A DNA stretch of 43,886 nucleotides from the NCBI GenBank assembly GCA_002085115.1, contig MZGQ01000023.1:1-43886 (forward strand), written 5' to 3'. Position numbers and translations under genes: made by a program. Position 1 is the stretch's first letter, and each line of letters starts with the position of its first letter. Source of the DNA: Desulfococcus sp. 4484_241. GTDB lineage: Bacteria > Desulfobacterota > Desulfobacteria > Desulfobacterales > Desulfosudaceae. Below, in pieces: positions 1-8,971 of the stretch. The notes beneath the pieces are model-generated. The model was given only the letters and a program-made list of their open reading frames with translations, searched no databases and had not been told where the DNA came from.

Positions 1-40
1 AGTGTCCTCCCTTTCCATTTTATTGTTGTAAAATGTTACA

Positions 41-94
41 AATAAAAAAGCCACGAACACTTCCGGCGCAACGGCCAAAAGCCTTCGTGGCTTT
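41..94 (-). terminator. Rho-independent terminator downstream of lptD
   Basis: An 11-bp perfect inverted repeat (AAAGCCACGAA at 47-57 and TTCGTGGCTTT at 84-94) encloses a 26-nt loop. Read on the minus strand the hairpin runs into a T-rich tract (TTTTTTATT), so it fits termination of the lptD transcript. It lies about 200 nt beyond the lptD stop. Nothing else recognisable occupies 95-291. Confidence 0.8.
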
Positions 95-291
95 AAATAG
101 GTAATTTTTTTTTTATTTTTATGCGGTTCTACACGGCTTCATGCCATGTTTTTGTGAAACTTAACTTTGCAGATATCCTTTTGTCAAGTTTTTTTACAGC
201 CCGGACCTGCCGGGTTGTTTTTGACGGGAAAGGTGATGCACAGGCTGTTTTAAAACACAAACCATGACCAGTCAAAGCGCAAACGGGATGC

Positions 292-2592
292 TTACCAGGT
301 GCTTTTGATGTCACCTGCGGATATGTCTGTGCCGATTTCGCCAAGCCCGTACAGGTTGACCTTTATGAGGTATGTACGATCGTCAGGTTCACTCATATAG
401 CTTAGGTCCACCGACCAGCATGAGGCCCTGTATACCATTCCTATCTCCTTTTTTATATCTGTCCCCTCCATTATGTTGCGTTCATACTGGCCGTATAAAG
501 ACAGATCATCGTTTAAAACAAGGGTGCCGATGCCGTAGATGGATTCAGAAACGTTCCTGTTGTACCTGTATCCGCCGGAGAATCTGTCTCCCCGTTCATT
601 TGAAAAAGAAACCTCGGTGTCATAATCGGTCCATTTGTCTGAATACTGGTCCCAGTGGGCTTTTGCGCGAAGTTTCAGCGAAGGCAGCGGTCTTGCGTCC
701 AGTTCTATAAAGACCGGTGAAAATGGTTCCCTGCTTTTTTTGTTTTTCCAATCCTCAGGGCTGTCACCTCGCGCCTCGTTTATGTCGTAGCTCTGTGAAA
801 CCTTGAGCCTGCAAACCTCCCGGTAAACCGGCTTTTTGACAATCCCGGCACGTTGCCCGTCCTGGCTTGTATCCGTGCTGTTGCCCGGCAGGTCTTCGAA
901 ACTTTTCAGGGTAAAGATGTTCGTAATCGAATAGGTGATTTTATTTTGTGCCTCTATGATATCAATGGAGTCGTCAAATTTTGGGTATGAGTCCTGATCC
1001 TTGCGCGGCACATAGTCGTATTTGACGGTAGGAATAATGGAATGCTGGAGCTTTTCACCGCTGTTTGCATCCAGGCTAAACACGCGGTAAAGCTCGGAGG
1101 AAAGCCTGAGCCCTGCGTCGTATATTCCCCTGGACAGGCTTCGTTTTTCACCAGTGTCCGTGGCGTAGCGGTCTATATGCCAGAATGTCTCACGGAATCC
1201 CAGCGACGGCTCGAAGGTAAAGAAGTTTTCAAAACGGCCCGGCAATGAAATCTTGGGGTGGACGTCCGCCCTGTGGCCTCTGAGGCTGTCTTCCGTGAAT
1301 CCGTATAGATATTCGGAACCAAGTTCATAATACAAAGGAGTGTCTGCTATTTTCTGTTTCGTGGCCTTAAACCGGACAACCGGGAGCCGCTGCACCGTGT
1401 CATCTTCCAGATCCTGGCGTCTTTTTATGACATCGTCATTCCATCTGAAGGTGGCGCTGAGGCTGTTTTGCGACCAGGTTTTCTGGATGTTGAAGCTGTT
1501 TGTGCGGATAGGGTTGGTGTTTTCGTCAAGGTCCCGGCCGAAATTTTTTTCAAAATAACGGTCTGAAGCGTCAAACCCTGTATAGCCATCTTCGAATTCT
1601 ATAAGGTAATCCTGATCACTGACAAAATCTATATCGAGTTTTGCAGTGCAACCGCCCGGCAGGGACTGGTCCTGTTTTATCCTTAACCAGTAACGGTCGG
1701 AGTTTTGCCGAAGCCATGAGTCGTGCTCGTAGCCGTAATCGTCGCCGAACGCATTGTTTGTTTTCCGGTCATTTAAAAAATCGTATTGAACTGTTATCTT
1801 GGATTCATTATCAAATATCTGTCTGTATTCGAACCCGGCCTTCTCGCCGCGCTGGCTCATGTAGTGACTGTAAAATGTCATGTCCGAACTGTCGCTTATG
1901 GCCCAGTAAAAGGGCTGCTCCCATTGGAAACCCTTTCTGTCGGAATAGCTGAGCCTTGGGGGAAGAAAACCGGTTTGCCGCTTTATCTTGACCGGGAAAA
2001 AAAGGTAGGGCGTATAAAAGACCGGTATCTTTCCGGCCCACAAGGCAGCGTCGTGCAGCGAGCCGTAGCCTTCGACCGTCAGGTCCAAATCCTGGCCGGT
2101 TATTTTCCAGTCCGGGTCATCAGGATCGCATGAAGACAAACTGAACCGGTCGGCGGTATAGGTGTCGTCCCCGGTTTTTTTTATGGTGTCGCCGGATATG
2201 AAGAAATGTTTTTCCGATATGAAGAGGGTACCGTCGTAGACAGTGCCTGTGTTGGCGTCCATGTCCATGACAAAGTGCCTGCCGGTCAGCATGTCATCAC
2301 CGGCAGTCATCACCACGTTGCCACTGGCATACAGCATCTGTCCGGCCGGATCGAGCCTGATGTTGTCAGCGGTTATCTTTTTTCCCTCTTTTGTTATGAC
2401 TACGTTGCCGGAGGCGGCATATACACCGGCCTGTTTGTCGTAAACTATGGAATCGGCTTCCACGTGCCAGGGAGTTTCAGGCGTCAGCCTGAAAAGATCT
2501 CCAGCCCCCGCAAAACAGCAGGGGGCAGCCGCTACCAAAACAAGGCATGAAAAGAGAATGAATATGACGCCTGTGCAAAAACATCGCACCAT
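292..2592 (-). CDS. lptD: LPS-assembly outer-membrane protein LptD (OstA/Imp)
   Basis: Outer-membrane beta-barrel component of the Lpt machine, which inserts lipopolysaccharide into the outer leaflet. I place the start at the ATG at 2592, which gives 766 residues and puts a signal peptide (hydrophobic core about residues 8-25, ending CCFAG) at the N-terminus. An upstream in-frame ATG at 2700 would run through the neighbouring small gene and bury that signal. The OstA/LptA-like domain follows (WHVEADSIVYDKQ, then repeats such as ASGNVVIT and ASGNVVMT). A long C-terminal region rich in alternating aromatic strands is the barrel. The motif SLSSCD near residue 155 matches the conserved SxxTC-type cysteine region of the family. 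It is probably cotranscribed with the 61-residue gene upstream and ends at a terminator. Confidence 0.9.
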   Translation of the reverse strand: MVRCFCTGVIFILFSCLVLVAAAPCCFAGAGDLFRLTPETPWHVEADSIVYDKQAGVYAASGNVVITKEGKKITADNIRLDPAGQMLYASGNVVMTAGDDMLTGRHFVMDMDANTGTVYDGTLFISEKHFFISGDTIKKTGDDTYTADRFSLSSCDPDDPDWKITGQDLDLTVEGYGSLHDAALWAGKIPVFYTPYLFFPVKIKRQTGFLPPRLSYSDRKGFQWEQPFYWAISDSSDMTFYSHYMSQRGEKAGFEYRQIFDNESKITVQYDFLNDRKTNNAFGDDYGYEHDSWLRQNSDRYWLRIKQDQSLPGGCTAKLDIDFVSDQDYLIEFEDGYTGFDASDRYFEKNFGRDLDENTNPIRTNSFNIQKTWSQNSLSATFRWNDDVIKRRQDLEDDTVQRLPVVRFKATKQKIADTPLYYELGSEYLYGFTEDSLRGHRADVHPKISLPGRFENFFTFEPSLGFRETFWHIDRYATDTGEKRSLSRGIYDAGLRLSSELYRVFSLDANSGEKLQHSIIPTVKYDYVPRKDQDSYPKFDDSIDIIEAQNKITYSITNIFTLKSFEDLPGNSTDTSQDGQRAGIVKKPVYREVCRLKVSQSYDINEARGDSPEDWKNKKSREPFSPVFIELDARPLPSLKLRAKAHWDQYSDKWTDYDTEVSFSNERGDRFSGGYRYNRNVSESIYGIGTLVLNDDLSLYGQYERNIMEGTDIKKEIGMVYRASCWSVDLSYMSEPDDRTYLIKVNLYGLGEIGTDISAGDIKSTW

Positions 2593-2626
2593 CTGTAGGA
2601 CTCTTTTAATACCGGTTCGATGCAGG

Positions 2627-2812
2627 TCAGGACTTTTTCTTTTTGGCAGCAGCAGATTCATTGTCCTTTGTTTTTCCGGCGGCCCGGTCGATGGCTTCAT
2701 ATATGTTCCTGAAAATTTCAGGGAAATTGGAAGGAGAGACCCTGCCCACCTCGATAAACTTGACAGCCACTTCCTTTGCCGCCCTTAAAACCTGTTCCTC
2801 TCTTGAGCTCAT
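2627..2812 (-). CDS. Small conserved hypothetical protein (61 aa), Lys-rich tail
   Basis: A strong Shine-Dalgarno (AAGGAGGG) sits 4-10 nt before the ATG. The 61-residue product has an amphipathic N-terminal half (AAKEVAVKFIEVGRVSPSNF, then FPEIFRNIYEAIDRA) and a basic tail ending AAAKKKKS. Proteins of this shape recur in Desulfobacterota and I recall them only as hypothetical; the helical part faintly resembles the MucR-type N-terminus. No enzyme motif is visible. It lies 34 nt upstream of the chosen lptD start and probably shares its transcript. The good ribosome-binding site and family-like sequence argue that it is real; its function is unknown. Confidence 0.6.
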   Translation of the reverse strand: MSSREEQVLRAAKEVAVKFIEVGRVSPSNFPEIFRNIYEAIDRAAGKTKDNESAAAKKKKS

Positions 2813-2827
2813 AGACCCTCCTTTTTG

Positions 2828-2842
2828 GGAAAATCATTTTCC
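2828..2842. promoter_or_regulatory. 15-bp palindrome upstream of the small gene
   Basis: GGAAAAT-C-ATTTTCC is a perfect inverted repeat with a single central base, 16 nt before the start of the 61-residue gene and inside the rmuC/lptD divergent region. It could be an operator or a short 5'-UTR hairpin. Regulator unknown. Confidence 0.3.
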
Positions 2843-2998
2843 ATAGTAGTTACTAAAGAACAGGCGGTTATTCAATACAATAACCGTGTATTTTTCAAAC
2901 TGTTGTTGACGGCCTGATATTGCGTTGAAATCGCATTGCCGTTCAATTACACTTGTAAATTATAGATTGGTATATATTCACAACTTGGGGCGTTGATT

Positions 2999-4372
2999 AT
3001 GTGTATTTGGATAACGGCAGCCGTGAGCCTGACAGCAGCGGCGGCAGTGTTTGGAATTACGTGGGTTGTCATGAAGTCCGGCCGTGCCGTTCTTGAGGAA
3101 AGACTTAAAAGCACGGCAGATGAGATTGAAAAGGTAACAAAGGAGAGAGATTCCATAAGGAATGAGCTTGACGATCTTCGCAGCCGGTATGGCCGCCTTG
3201 AAACACAGGCAGAGCAGGCCAGGCAAAAAAACCAGGAGATGGAGTCGTTTGTGCGCGGCGCCATTGACAGCCTCAGGGATACGTTTAAAGGGCTGTCGGC
3301 AGACACACTTGCCCAAAACAGCGAGCAGTTTTTAAAGCTTGCAAAGGCCACCTTTGAAACCTACCACGCCAGGGCGCAGGGTGACCTTGTCCAGCGTCAG
3401 AAGGCGGTTGAGGAACTCGTAAAACCATTGAGTGAAGCTCTGGAAAGGGTGAGTACCCATGTTAACGAGGCTGAAAAGAGCCGCAAACAGGCTTATGGAG
3501 CCATAAGCCAGCAGGTGGAGGCATTGCTGAAGAGCCAGGAAAAGCTGAAGGCCGAAACCGGTAACCTGGTCCAGGCTCTTCGAAAGCCTTCGGTCCGCGG
3601 CCGATGGGGGGAGATACAGCTTCGGCGTGTTGTGGAGTATGCGGGCATGCTGCCATACTGCGATTTCCTGGAGCAGCCCTCTGTTATGAGTGATGACGGC
3701 AGGCTGAGGCCTGACATGCTGGTAAAACTGCCAGGCGGAAAACAGGTGATCGTTGACTCAAAGGCGCCCCTGGAGGCATACCTGTCTGCCATAAGCGCAG
3801 AGGATGAGCCCACACGCAGGGAGTTTATGGCCGATCACGCCAGGCAGATACGGCGGCACATGCAGCAGCTGTCAGCCAAGGAGTACTGGCGGCAGTTCGA
3901 AGACGCCCCTGAGTTTGTGGTAATGTTCCTGCCGGGTGAAACCTTTTTTATTGCAGCATTGGAGTATGATGAAAGTATAGTCCGGTTTGGTGTGGATAAC
4001 CGGGTCATACTGGCGACACCCACAACACTGATCGCCCTGCTTCAGGCCGTTGCATACGGATGGCAGCAGGAAAAGCTGGCAGAAAACGCCAGGCAGATAA
4101 AAAGGCTGGGCACCGAGCTGTATCACAGGCTTTCAAAACTTGCCGAACATTTTGGAAAGGTTGGAAAGTCGCTTGACGGCGCGGTGAAAAGTTACAATGC
4201 GGCTGTAGGTTCCCTTGAGTCTATGGTGCTGCCTGCGGCAAGGCGGTTTCCAGAGCTGGGCGGGACCAAGGGGGACAAGATCAAGGAGGTTGAGCCCGTG
4301 GACAAGACTACCCGCGATATAAAGGCGCCCGAGCTTCTGAACGGGCAAAATGGGCGTGATGACGACAGGTGA
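2999..4372 (+). CDS. rmuC: RmuC-family DNA recombination protein
   Basis: RmuC proteins limit recombination at inverted repeats and have a nuclease-like core. The ATG at 2999 has a GGGG ribosome site 8 nt upstream, preferred over an in-frame TTG at 2993. The 457-residue product has an N-terminal membrane segment (about residues 2-22), a long charged coiled coil (about 30-160), then the RmuC domain. That domain contains the signature RGRWGEIQLRRVVEYAGM near residue 200, DGRLRPDMLVKLPGGK, VDSKAPLEAY, and FLPGETFFIAAL. The length is typical. It is divergent from the lptD unit and about 100 nt upstream of the menaquinone-type operon. Confidence 0.93.
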   Translation: MCIWITAAVSLTAAAAVFGITWVVMKSGRAVLEERLKSTADEIEKVTKERDSIRNELDDLRSRYGRLETQAEQARQKNQEMESFVRGAIDSLRDTFKGLSADTLAQNSEQFLKLAKATFETYHARAQGDLVQRQKAVEELVKPLSEALERVSTHVNEAEKSRKQAYGAISQQVEALLKSQEKLKAETGNLVQALRKPSVRGRWGEIQLRRVVEYAGMLPYCDFLEQPSVMSDDGRLRPDMLVKLPGGKQVIVDSKAPLEAYLSAISAEDEPTRREFMADHARQIRRHMQQLSAKEYWRQFEDAPEFVVMFLPGETFFIAALEYDESIVRFGVDNRVILATPTTLIALLQAVAYGWQQEKLAENARQIKRLGTELYHRLSKLAEHFGKVGKSLDGAVKSYNAAVGSLESMVLPAARRFPELGGTKGDKIKEVEPVDKTTRDIKAPELLNGQNGRDDDR

Positions 4373-4478
4373 CCACACAAATTTAGCAGACGGCACTTCA
4401 GACAATAAGAAAGTGGGACGGCGCAGCCACAAAACCGGTTGATGGGATTTAGAAGACCGTGAAGGGATATATACAGTA

Positions 4479-5351
4479 ATGCCTGTGAATCGCATTGTCA
4501 CCTACGGAAGGATGATAAAATTTCCCCATACCATTTTTGCGCTGCCCTTTGCGCTTTCGGCCGTTGTTCTGGCATTAAAGGATTACTCAATGCGTTCGGT
4601 GTGGGATATATTATGGATTCTGCTTGCCATGGTGGGCGCACGGTCTGCGGCCATGGGATTTAACCGGATAGTTGATGCCCGTTTCGACGCGGCAAACCCC
4701 AGGACCATGAACAGGGAGATACCGACCGGCAAAATCTCAAAGCTTGCGGCAGCCATGTTTGTTTCGTTATCTTCGCTGCTTTTTATCGTTTCGGCGGCCA
4801 TGCTGAGCCGCATATGTTTTTACCTTTCGTTTCCTGTGCTTGGCCTGCTTTTGTCCTACTCTTTTGCAAAGAGGTATACCGCTCTTTGCCACATCTATCT
4901 TGGTTTTGTTATTTCCCTTGCGCCGATGGGCGCATGGATAGCCATAACTGGTGATTTCTCTTTGAGGATCGTTTTTTTGTCCCTTGCGCTTATGACATAC
5001 ATAGCCGGGTTTGATATTATCTACGCATGCCAGGACTACGATTTTGATCGACGGGCCGGTCTTTTTTCCATTCCTGCGAAACTCGGCCTGCGCAAGGCTC
5101 TGATAATATCCTCGCTTCTCCATGCCGTTTCCACGGCATGCCTGGCACTCATTTATCCCTTTTTTGATATGCACATGATATATCTTTTGAGCGTTGTCAT
5201 TATCGGCATACTGTATGCCATTGAGCACGGCGTGGTCAGGCCGGATCACCCGGACTCGATACAACTGGCCTTTTTCAACATCAACAGTATAATTTCCATT
5301 GTTCTTTTCGTGGGGATCGCTGCGGATGTCGCAGTGGAGAAATTGTTATGA
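4479..5351 (+). CDS. ubiA: UbiA-family prenyltransferase (menaquinone MqnP type)
   Basis: Integral membrane aromatic prenyltransferase, 290 residues. Two Asp-rich substrate/Mg2+ motifs are clear: NRIVDARFD at 62-70, followed by NPRTxxREIPxG, and DIIYACQDYDFD at 179-190, followed by GLFSIPAKLG. About eight hydrophobic segments surround them. This motif wording is that of the UbiA-like enzymes found with the futalosine menaquinone pathway (MqnP) rather than classical E. coli UbiA. Its stop overlaps the UbiX-like start (ATGA), and a UbiD-like gene follows. The three together would attach the polyprenyl tail and then decarboxylate the naphthoate ring. The pathway assignment is inferred; family membership is firm. 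Confidence 0.9.
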   Translation: MPVNRIVTYGRMIKFPHTIFALPFALSAVVLALKDYSMRSVWDILWILLAMVGARSAAMGFNRIVDARFDAANPRTMNREIPTGKISKLAAAMFVSLSSLLFIVSAAMLSRICFYLSFPVLGLLLSYSFAKRYTALCHIYLGFVISLAPMGAWIAITGDFSLRIVFLSLALMTYIAGFDIIYACQDYDFDRRAGLFSIPAKLGLRKALIISSLLHAVSTACLALIYPFFDMHMIYLLSVVIIGILYAIEHGVVRPDHPDSIQLAFFNINSIISIVLFVGIAADVAVEKLL

Positions 5352-5950
5352 AAAAAGTTGTAGTGGCCATATGTGGCGCCTCAGGGACCGTTTATGCCCT
5401 GCGGCTGCTTTCCGCCCTTGTTCTTCAGCCGGTGCATATATACCTGATAGTGTCTGATACCGGAAGCCGTCTCATAGAGATGGAGACAGGTATCCAGGCT
5501 GATGGTCTCATATCGTGGCTGAGGCAGGAGGTGCACTTCCATGAAAAAGCCGTTATCCATCCTTGCGGTGTGGATGATTTTTTTACACCGCCTGCGAGCG
5601 GTTCTTTTCTTCATGATGGCATGGTAATCGTTCCATGCTCGATGAAAACGCTTGCTTCCATAGCTTCCGGCGTTTCTGACAACCTTGTTCTGCGTTGCGC
5701 CGATGTATGCCTCAAGGAGCGAAGAAAGTTGATTCTTGTGCCAAGGGAGACGCCCCTGAGTCTTGTTCACCTGGAAAACATGACGGCAGTATCAAGGGCG
5801 GGGGCCCTGGTTCTTCCCGCGATGCCGTCTTTTTATATGAAACCACGCACCATAGAGGACCTGGTTGATACAGTGTGCGCCAGGATATTGGATCACCTGC
5901 AGGTTGATCACTCAATGGGTGGAAGATGGGGAGAGGAGCAGAATGTTTAA
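5348..5950 (+). CDS. ubiX: UbiX-family flavin prenyltransferase
   Basis: UbiX enzymes prenylate FMN to make the prenyl-FMN cofactor needed by UbiD decarboxylases. The 200-residue protein has the FMN-binding start GASGTVYA (10-17), the VPCSMKTLASIASG loop, and the hallmark DVCLKERRKLILVPRETPL followed by HLENM. The length is normal for the family. It overlaps the upstream prenyltransferase by 4 nt and the downstream UbiD gene by 8 nt, indicating tight translational coupling and a dedicated cofactor supply for the adjacent decarboxylase. Confidence 0.93.
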   Translation: MKKVVVAICGASGTVYALRLLSALVLQPVHIYLIVSDTGSRLIEMETGIQADGLISWLRQEVHFHEKAVIHPCGVDDFFTPPASGSFLHDGMVIVPCSMKTLASIASGVSDNLVLRCADVCLKERRKLILVPRETPLSLVHLENMTAVSRAGALVLPAMPSFYMKPRTIEDLVDTVCARILDHLQVDHSMGGRWGEEQNV

Positions 5951-7748
5951 GGATCTCAGGGAATTTCTGGCCGCTCTGGAGAAGTCAGGGGAACTTATAC
6001 GTGTAAAACGCGAGGTCTCTCCATATATTGAGATAAGCAAACTTACCGACGAACAGTCGAAAAGCGCAGACGGGGGCAAGGCACTGCTGTTTGAAAATGT
6101 GAAAGGAAGCCGCTTTCCGGTGGCCACAAACATATTCGGCTCCTTTTCCCGCATAACAATGGCGCTTGGAGTAAGAGAACTTGATGAGCTTGCAGACCGG
6201 GTTAGAAAGTATACGGAGATGGATCCTCCCAAAAGCCTGCGACAGGCGGCAAGCCTTGTGCCAAGGGCTTTGCAGCTTGCCGGGTTTTTCCCAAGGGCAT
6301 ATGGTTCAAGAAAGCCGCCATGCCAGGAGGTGGTCAAAACCGGAGAAGATGTTGACCTGGGCGAGCTGCCCGTTCTCCAATGCTGGCCCCTTGATGCAGG
6401 GCCGTTTATAACCCTGCCGCTTGTGTTTACAAAAAGCCTTGTGACTGGCAGACGCAACGTGGGGATGTATCGCATGCAGGTGTTTGACAGAAATACAACC
6501 GGTATGCACTGGCACATACACAAGGACGGGTCACACTACTTTAACGAGTATGCCAGGGCAGGGGAAACAATGCCTGTTGCCGTGGCCATAGGCGCGGACC
6601 CGGCCACTACTTATGCGGCTACCGCCCCGCTTCCCAGGGGAATAGACGAGATGATACTTGCCGGGTTTATACGCAAACAGCCGGTGAGGATGACTAAATG
6701 TGTAACGATAGACATGGAGGTCCCGGCCCACGCTGAATTTGTGCTTGAAGGTTATGTAAAGCCGGGGGAGACAAGGCTTGAAGGCCCGTTCGGCGATCAC
6801 ACGGGATATTACTCGCTTGCAGACCAATACCCGGTTTTTCACGTTACGGCAATAACCCACAGAAAAAAACCGATATACAATGCGACACTTGTGGGCCCCC
6901 CACCTATGGAGGACTGTTACCTGGCAAAGGTGACTGAACGCCTGTTCTTGCCCATGCTTCAGACTGTCATGCCTGAAATCCGTGATTACTGGTTTCCATG
7001 GGAAGGCGTGTTCCACAATATAGTTATAGTCGCCATAGACAAGGAATACCCGGGCCACGCTTATAAAGTTATCAATGGCCTGTGGGGGCAGGGCCAGATG
7101 AGCTTTTGCAAGGCAATAGTGGTGGTCGACAGTGACGTGGATCCCAAGGATGGCAGGACAGTGGCCGGGCTTTTTGCCTCAATGCTGGATGTTGAGTCGG
7201 ATGTTGTTATAACACGGGGGGTTTTGGATGTGCTTGATCATTCATCGCCTGATCCCCTTTTTGGCGGCAAGATCGGTATCGATCTCACAAGGAGAGTGAA
7301 AGGGGAAGCCCCTCTGAGAAGAAAATCTGTCCCGGTGGATACAAATATAAACATGGAGGAAGTTAAAAAGACGCTGCAAAAGCGGCTTGATGGGTTTACA
7401 GATTGCCGGGAGCCCTTGTCCTGTGTTCTGAACGGGCAAAATAAACTGCGGAATCGGGTGCTGTTTGTCAACGTGGACAGGCATATGTCCGGAAGAGAAG
7501 CCGCATCGGTTCTTCTTTCCATAAGAGAGCTTGAGACAATCAGTATTTTTGTTATGTTTGACCGCCAGGTTGACCTGTATGATGATTCATTTGTGCTCTG
7601 GAAGCTTTTTAACAATGTTTCCCCGGAAAGGGACCTGGTGATTGAACATGGCCGTGTGGTAATAGATGCATGCCGAAAAGGGCCCCAGGATGGTCACTCC
7701 CGCAAATGGCCGGATGAATTAACATTTGATATTCGGCAGGCTTATTGA
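5943..7748 (+). CDS. ubiD: UbiD-family decarboxylase (menaquinone biosynthesis type)
   Basis: Prenyl-FMN-dependent aromatic acid decarboxylase, 601 residues from the ATG at 5943, which has GGGAGAGGAG just upstream; an earlier in-frame ATG at 5865 lies inside ubiX. Conserved blocks include GMHWHIHKDG near residue 187, LEGPFGDHTGYYSLADQYP near 279, and NATLVGPPPMEDCYL. Position after a UbiA-like and a UbiX-like gene points to decarboxylation of the prenylation substrate or product in menaquinone biosynthesis. About 600 residues is the usual length of the menaquinone-linked subfamily, longer than E. coli UbiD. Confidence 0.92.
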   Translation: MFKDLREFLAALEKSGELIRVKREVSPYIEISKLTDEQSKSADGGKALLFENVKGSRFPVATNIFGSFSRITMALGVRELDELADRVRKYTEMDPPKSLRQAASLVPRALQLAGFFPRAYGSRKPPCQEVVKTGEDVDLGELPVLQCWPLDAGPFITLPLVFTKSLVTGRRNVGMYRMQVFDRNTTGMHWHIHKDGSHYFNEYARAGETMPVAVAIGADPATTYAATAPLPRGIDEMILAGFIRKQPVRMTKCVTIDMEVPAHAEFVLEGYVKPGETRLEGPFGDHTGYYSLADQYPVFHVTAITHRKKPIYNATLVGPPPMEDCYLAKVTERLFLPMLQTVMPEIRDYWFPWEGVFHNIVIVAIDKEYPGHAYKVINGLWGQGQMSFCKAIVVVDSDVDPKDGRTVAGLFASMLDVESDVVITRGVLDVLDHSSPDPLFGGKIGIDLTRRVKGEAPLRRKSVPVDTNINMEEVKKTLQKRLDGFTDCREPLSCVLNGQNKLRNRVLFVNVDRHMSGREAASVLLSIRELETISIFVMFDRQVDLYDDSFVLWKLFNNVSPERDLVIEHGRVVIDACRKGPQDGHSRKWPDELTFDIRQAY

Positions 7749-7834
7749 TATTATTTAAGAATCAATGTTAGGGGATAAAGAGGGGAGCATAATAGCCCGG
7801 CTTCTTGTGGGGGCTCCGAATCACGGGGGATGAA

Positions 7835-8329
7835 ATGGGAAAAACGGAAAACCTGCCCAAGGTCTTCATGAACAAGGAGAACAAGGCGACATTCACCTGC
7901 CCCAAGTGCAAAAACGCACGAGTCAAGGATGTGTCTCAATACAAGGATATCGACCGGGCTGTTAAGGTGAAGTGCAAGTGTTCATGCGGCCATGTATACA
8001 CAGTATTGATTGAAAGAAGAAAACATATAAGGAAACCGGTTAATTTCATCGGGTCATACACTGCTGATGAAAAAGGCATGGATGTAAAGGGGCGAATGAC
8101 GGTGACCGATATTTCGCGTACAGGCCTTAGATTCAGGATGCAGATGCAGCACTATTTTGAACCTGGTGATACTCTTGATATCGAGTTCCAGCTGGATGAT
8201 AATGAGCAGACACTGATAAAGAGGAGGGTTATCGTGAGAAGCGTCCAGGGGCTCAGCGTGGGGGTTGAGTTCACCTCGGACCAGCATTACGACAAGCTTG
8301 GGGCTTACCTGCTCTACCACATGAAATGA
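7835..8329 (+). CDS. PilZ-domain protein with N-terminal zinc-ribbon-like segment
   Basis: 164 residues from the ATG at 7835 (GGGGG ribosome site 5-9 nt upstream); a TTG at 7805 is in frame but unnecessary. Residues 22-51 carry CPKC and CKCSC, a possible metal-binding ribbon. The C-terminal part is a PilZ domain with ERRKHIRKPV (RxxxR motif) near residue 60 and DISRTGLRF (D/NxSxxG) near 90. PilZ domains with these residues bind cyclic di-GMP, so this is probably a c-di-GMP effector. It is followed by its own terminator and is separate from the minus-strand leu genes. Confidence 0.85.
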   Translation: MGKTENLPKVFMNKENKATFTCPKCKNARVKDVSQYKDIDRAVKVKCKCSCGHVYTVLIERRKHIRKPVNFIGSYTADEKGMDVKGRMTVTDISRTGLRFRMQMQHYFEPGDTLDIEFQLDDNEQTLIKRRVIVRSVQGLSVGVEFTSDQHYDKLGAYLLYHMK

Positions 8330-8360
8330 TTTGCCTGCATGATGCGATTTGATTAAAACC

Positions 8361-8406
8361 GGCACCATGTCAAGAGTCAAACAAAAAAGGATGGTGCCCG
8401 TTTTTA
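8361..8406 (+). terminator. Rho-independent terminator after the PilZ gene
   Basis: GGCACCAT (8361-8368) and ATGGTGCC (8391-8398) form an 8-bp stem, followed by CG and TTTTTATT on the plus strand. It lies 32 nt past the PilZ stop and separates it from the convergent leuD. Confidence 0.8.
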
Positions 8407-8479
8407 TTGGGCCGTAACAGGCCTTTGAGGAACTGCGCAATGGTCATGGCTGATATTCCCGTAAGGTGAATTGCCCGGC

Positions 8480-8968
8480 TTAGTACCGGGAGTCGGAGTA
8501 GTTTAGCCATCCGCCTGCCTCAAGAAGCGCCCTGTCAAATGCGCCTATGGAGAAGCTTACCTCTGATGTGAGGTCGCCTGCAGAGAAAGTCAAAACAGAG
8601 TTTTCAAGATCGGCCTTAACATAAGTTTCTTTACCGGCAAACGTTGAAAACAGGCGGTCTGCTGTTTCGGCTGGAAGTTCGGCGGCAAGCATGCCGCAGT
8701 TGAACATGTTTTGCCGGAAAATGCGTGAAAAACTTTCGGCAATTACAACGTTTATATTGTTTACCTCCAGCGCCCATGCTCTTGTTACAAGGACGCCTTT
8801 CCCTTTAAGGTCTTCGTCCCGGTTAAATCCTTCCAAAACAAGGTCTTCAAGAAGGTGAGGCGCAAGCGCCTGCTTTGATATCTCAGTAAGGTATTTTGCC
8901 GGTATGATTTCATCTGTATTTATGTCCGACCTGTCGAGAAACAAGGCATTGCCTTCAAACTGTTTCAT
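8480..8968 (-). CDS. leuD: 3-isopropylmalate dehydratase small subunit
   Basis: The swivel-domain subunit of the aconitase-family isomerase that converts 2-isopropylmalate to 3-isopropylmalate in leucine synthesis, or acts on (R)-citramalate. The 162-residue protein has DRSDINTDEIIPAKYL near the N-terminus and the AESFSRIFRQNMFNCG block typical of LeuD. It begins 3 nt after the leuC stop, so the two are cotranscribed. The length fits the short archaeal/deltaproteobacterial LeuD type. No leuA or leuB lies in the window. Confidence 0.92.
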   Translation of the reverse strand: MKQFEGNALFLDRSDINTDEIIPAKYLTEISKQALAPHLLEDLVLEGFNRDEDLKGKGVLVTRAWALEVNNINVVIAESFSRIFRQNMFNCGMLAAELPAETADRLFSTFAGKETYVKADLENSVLTFSAGDLTSEVSFSIGAFDRALLEAGGWLNYSDSRY

Positions 8969-8971
8969 GAC

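Noticed and set aside
129-344. 71-codon minus-strand frame past lptD
   Set aside because: It overlaps the lptD end, has a low-quality composition and no ribosome site.
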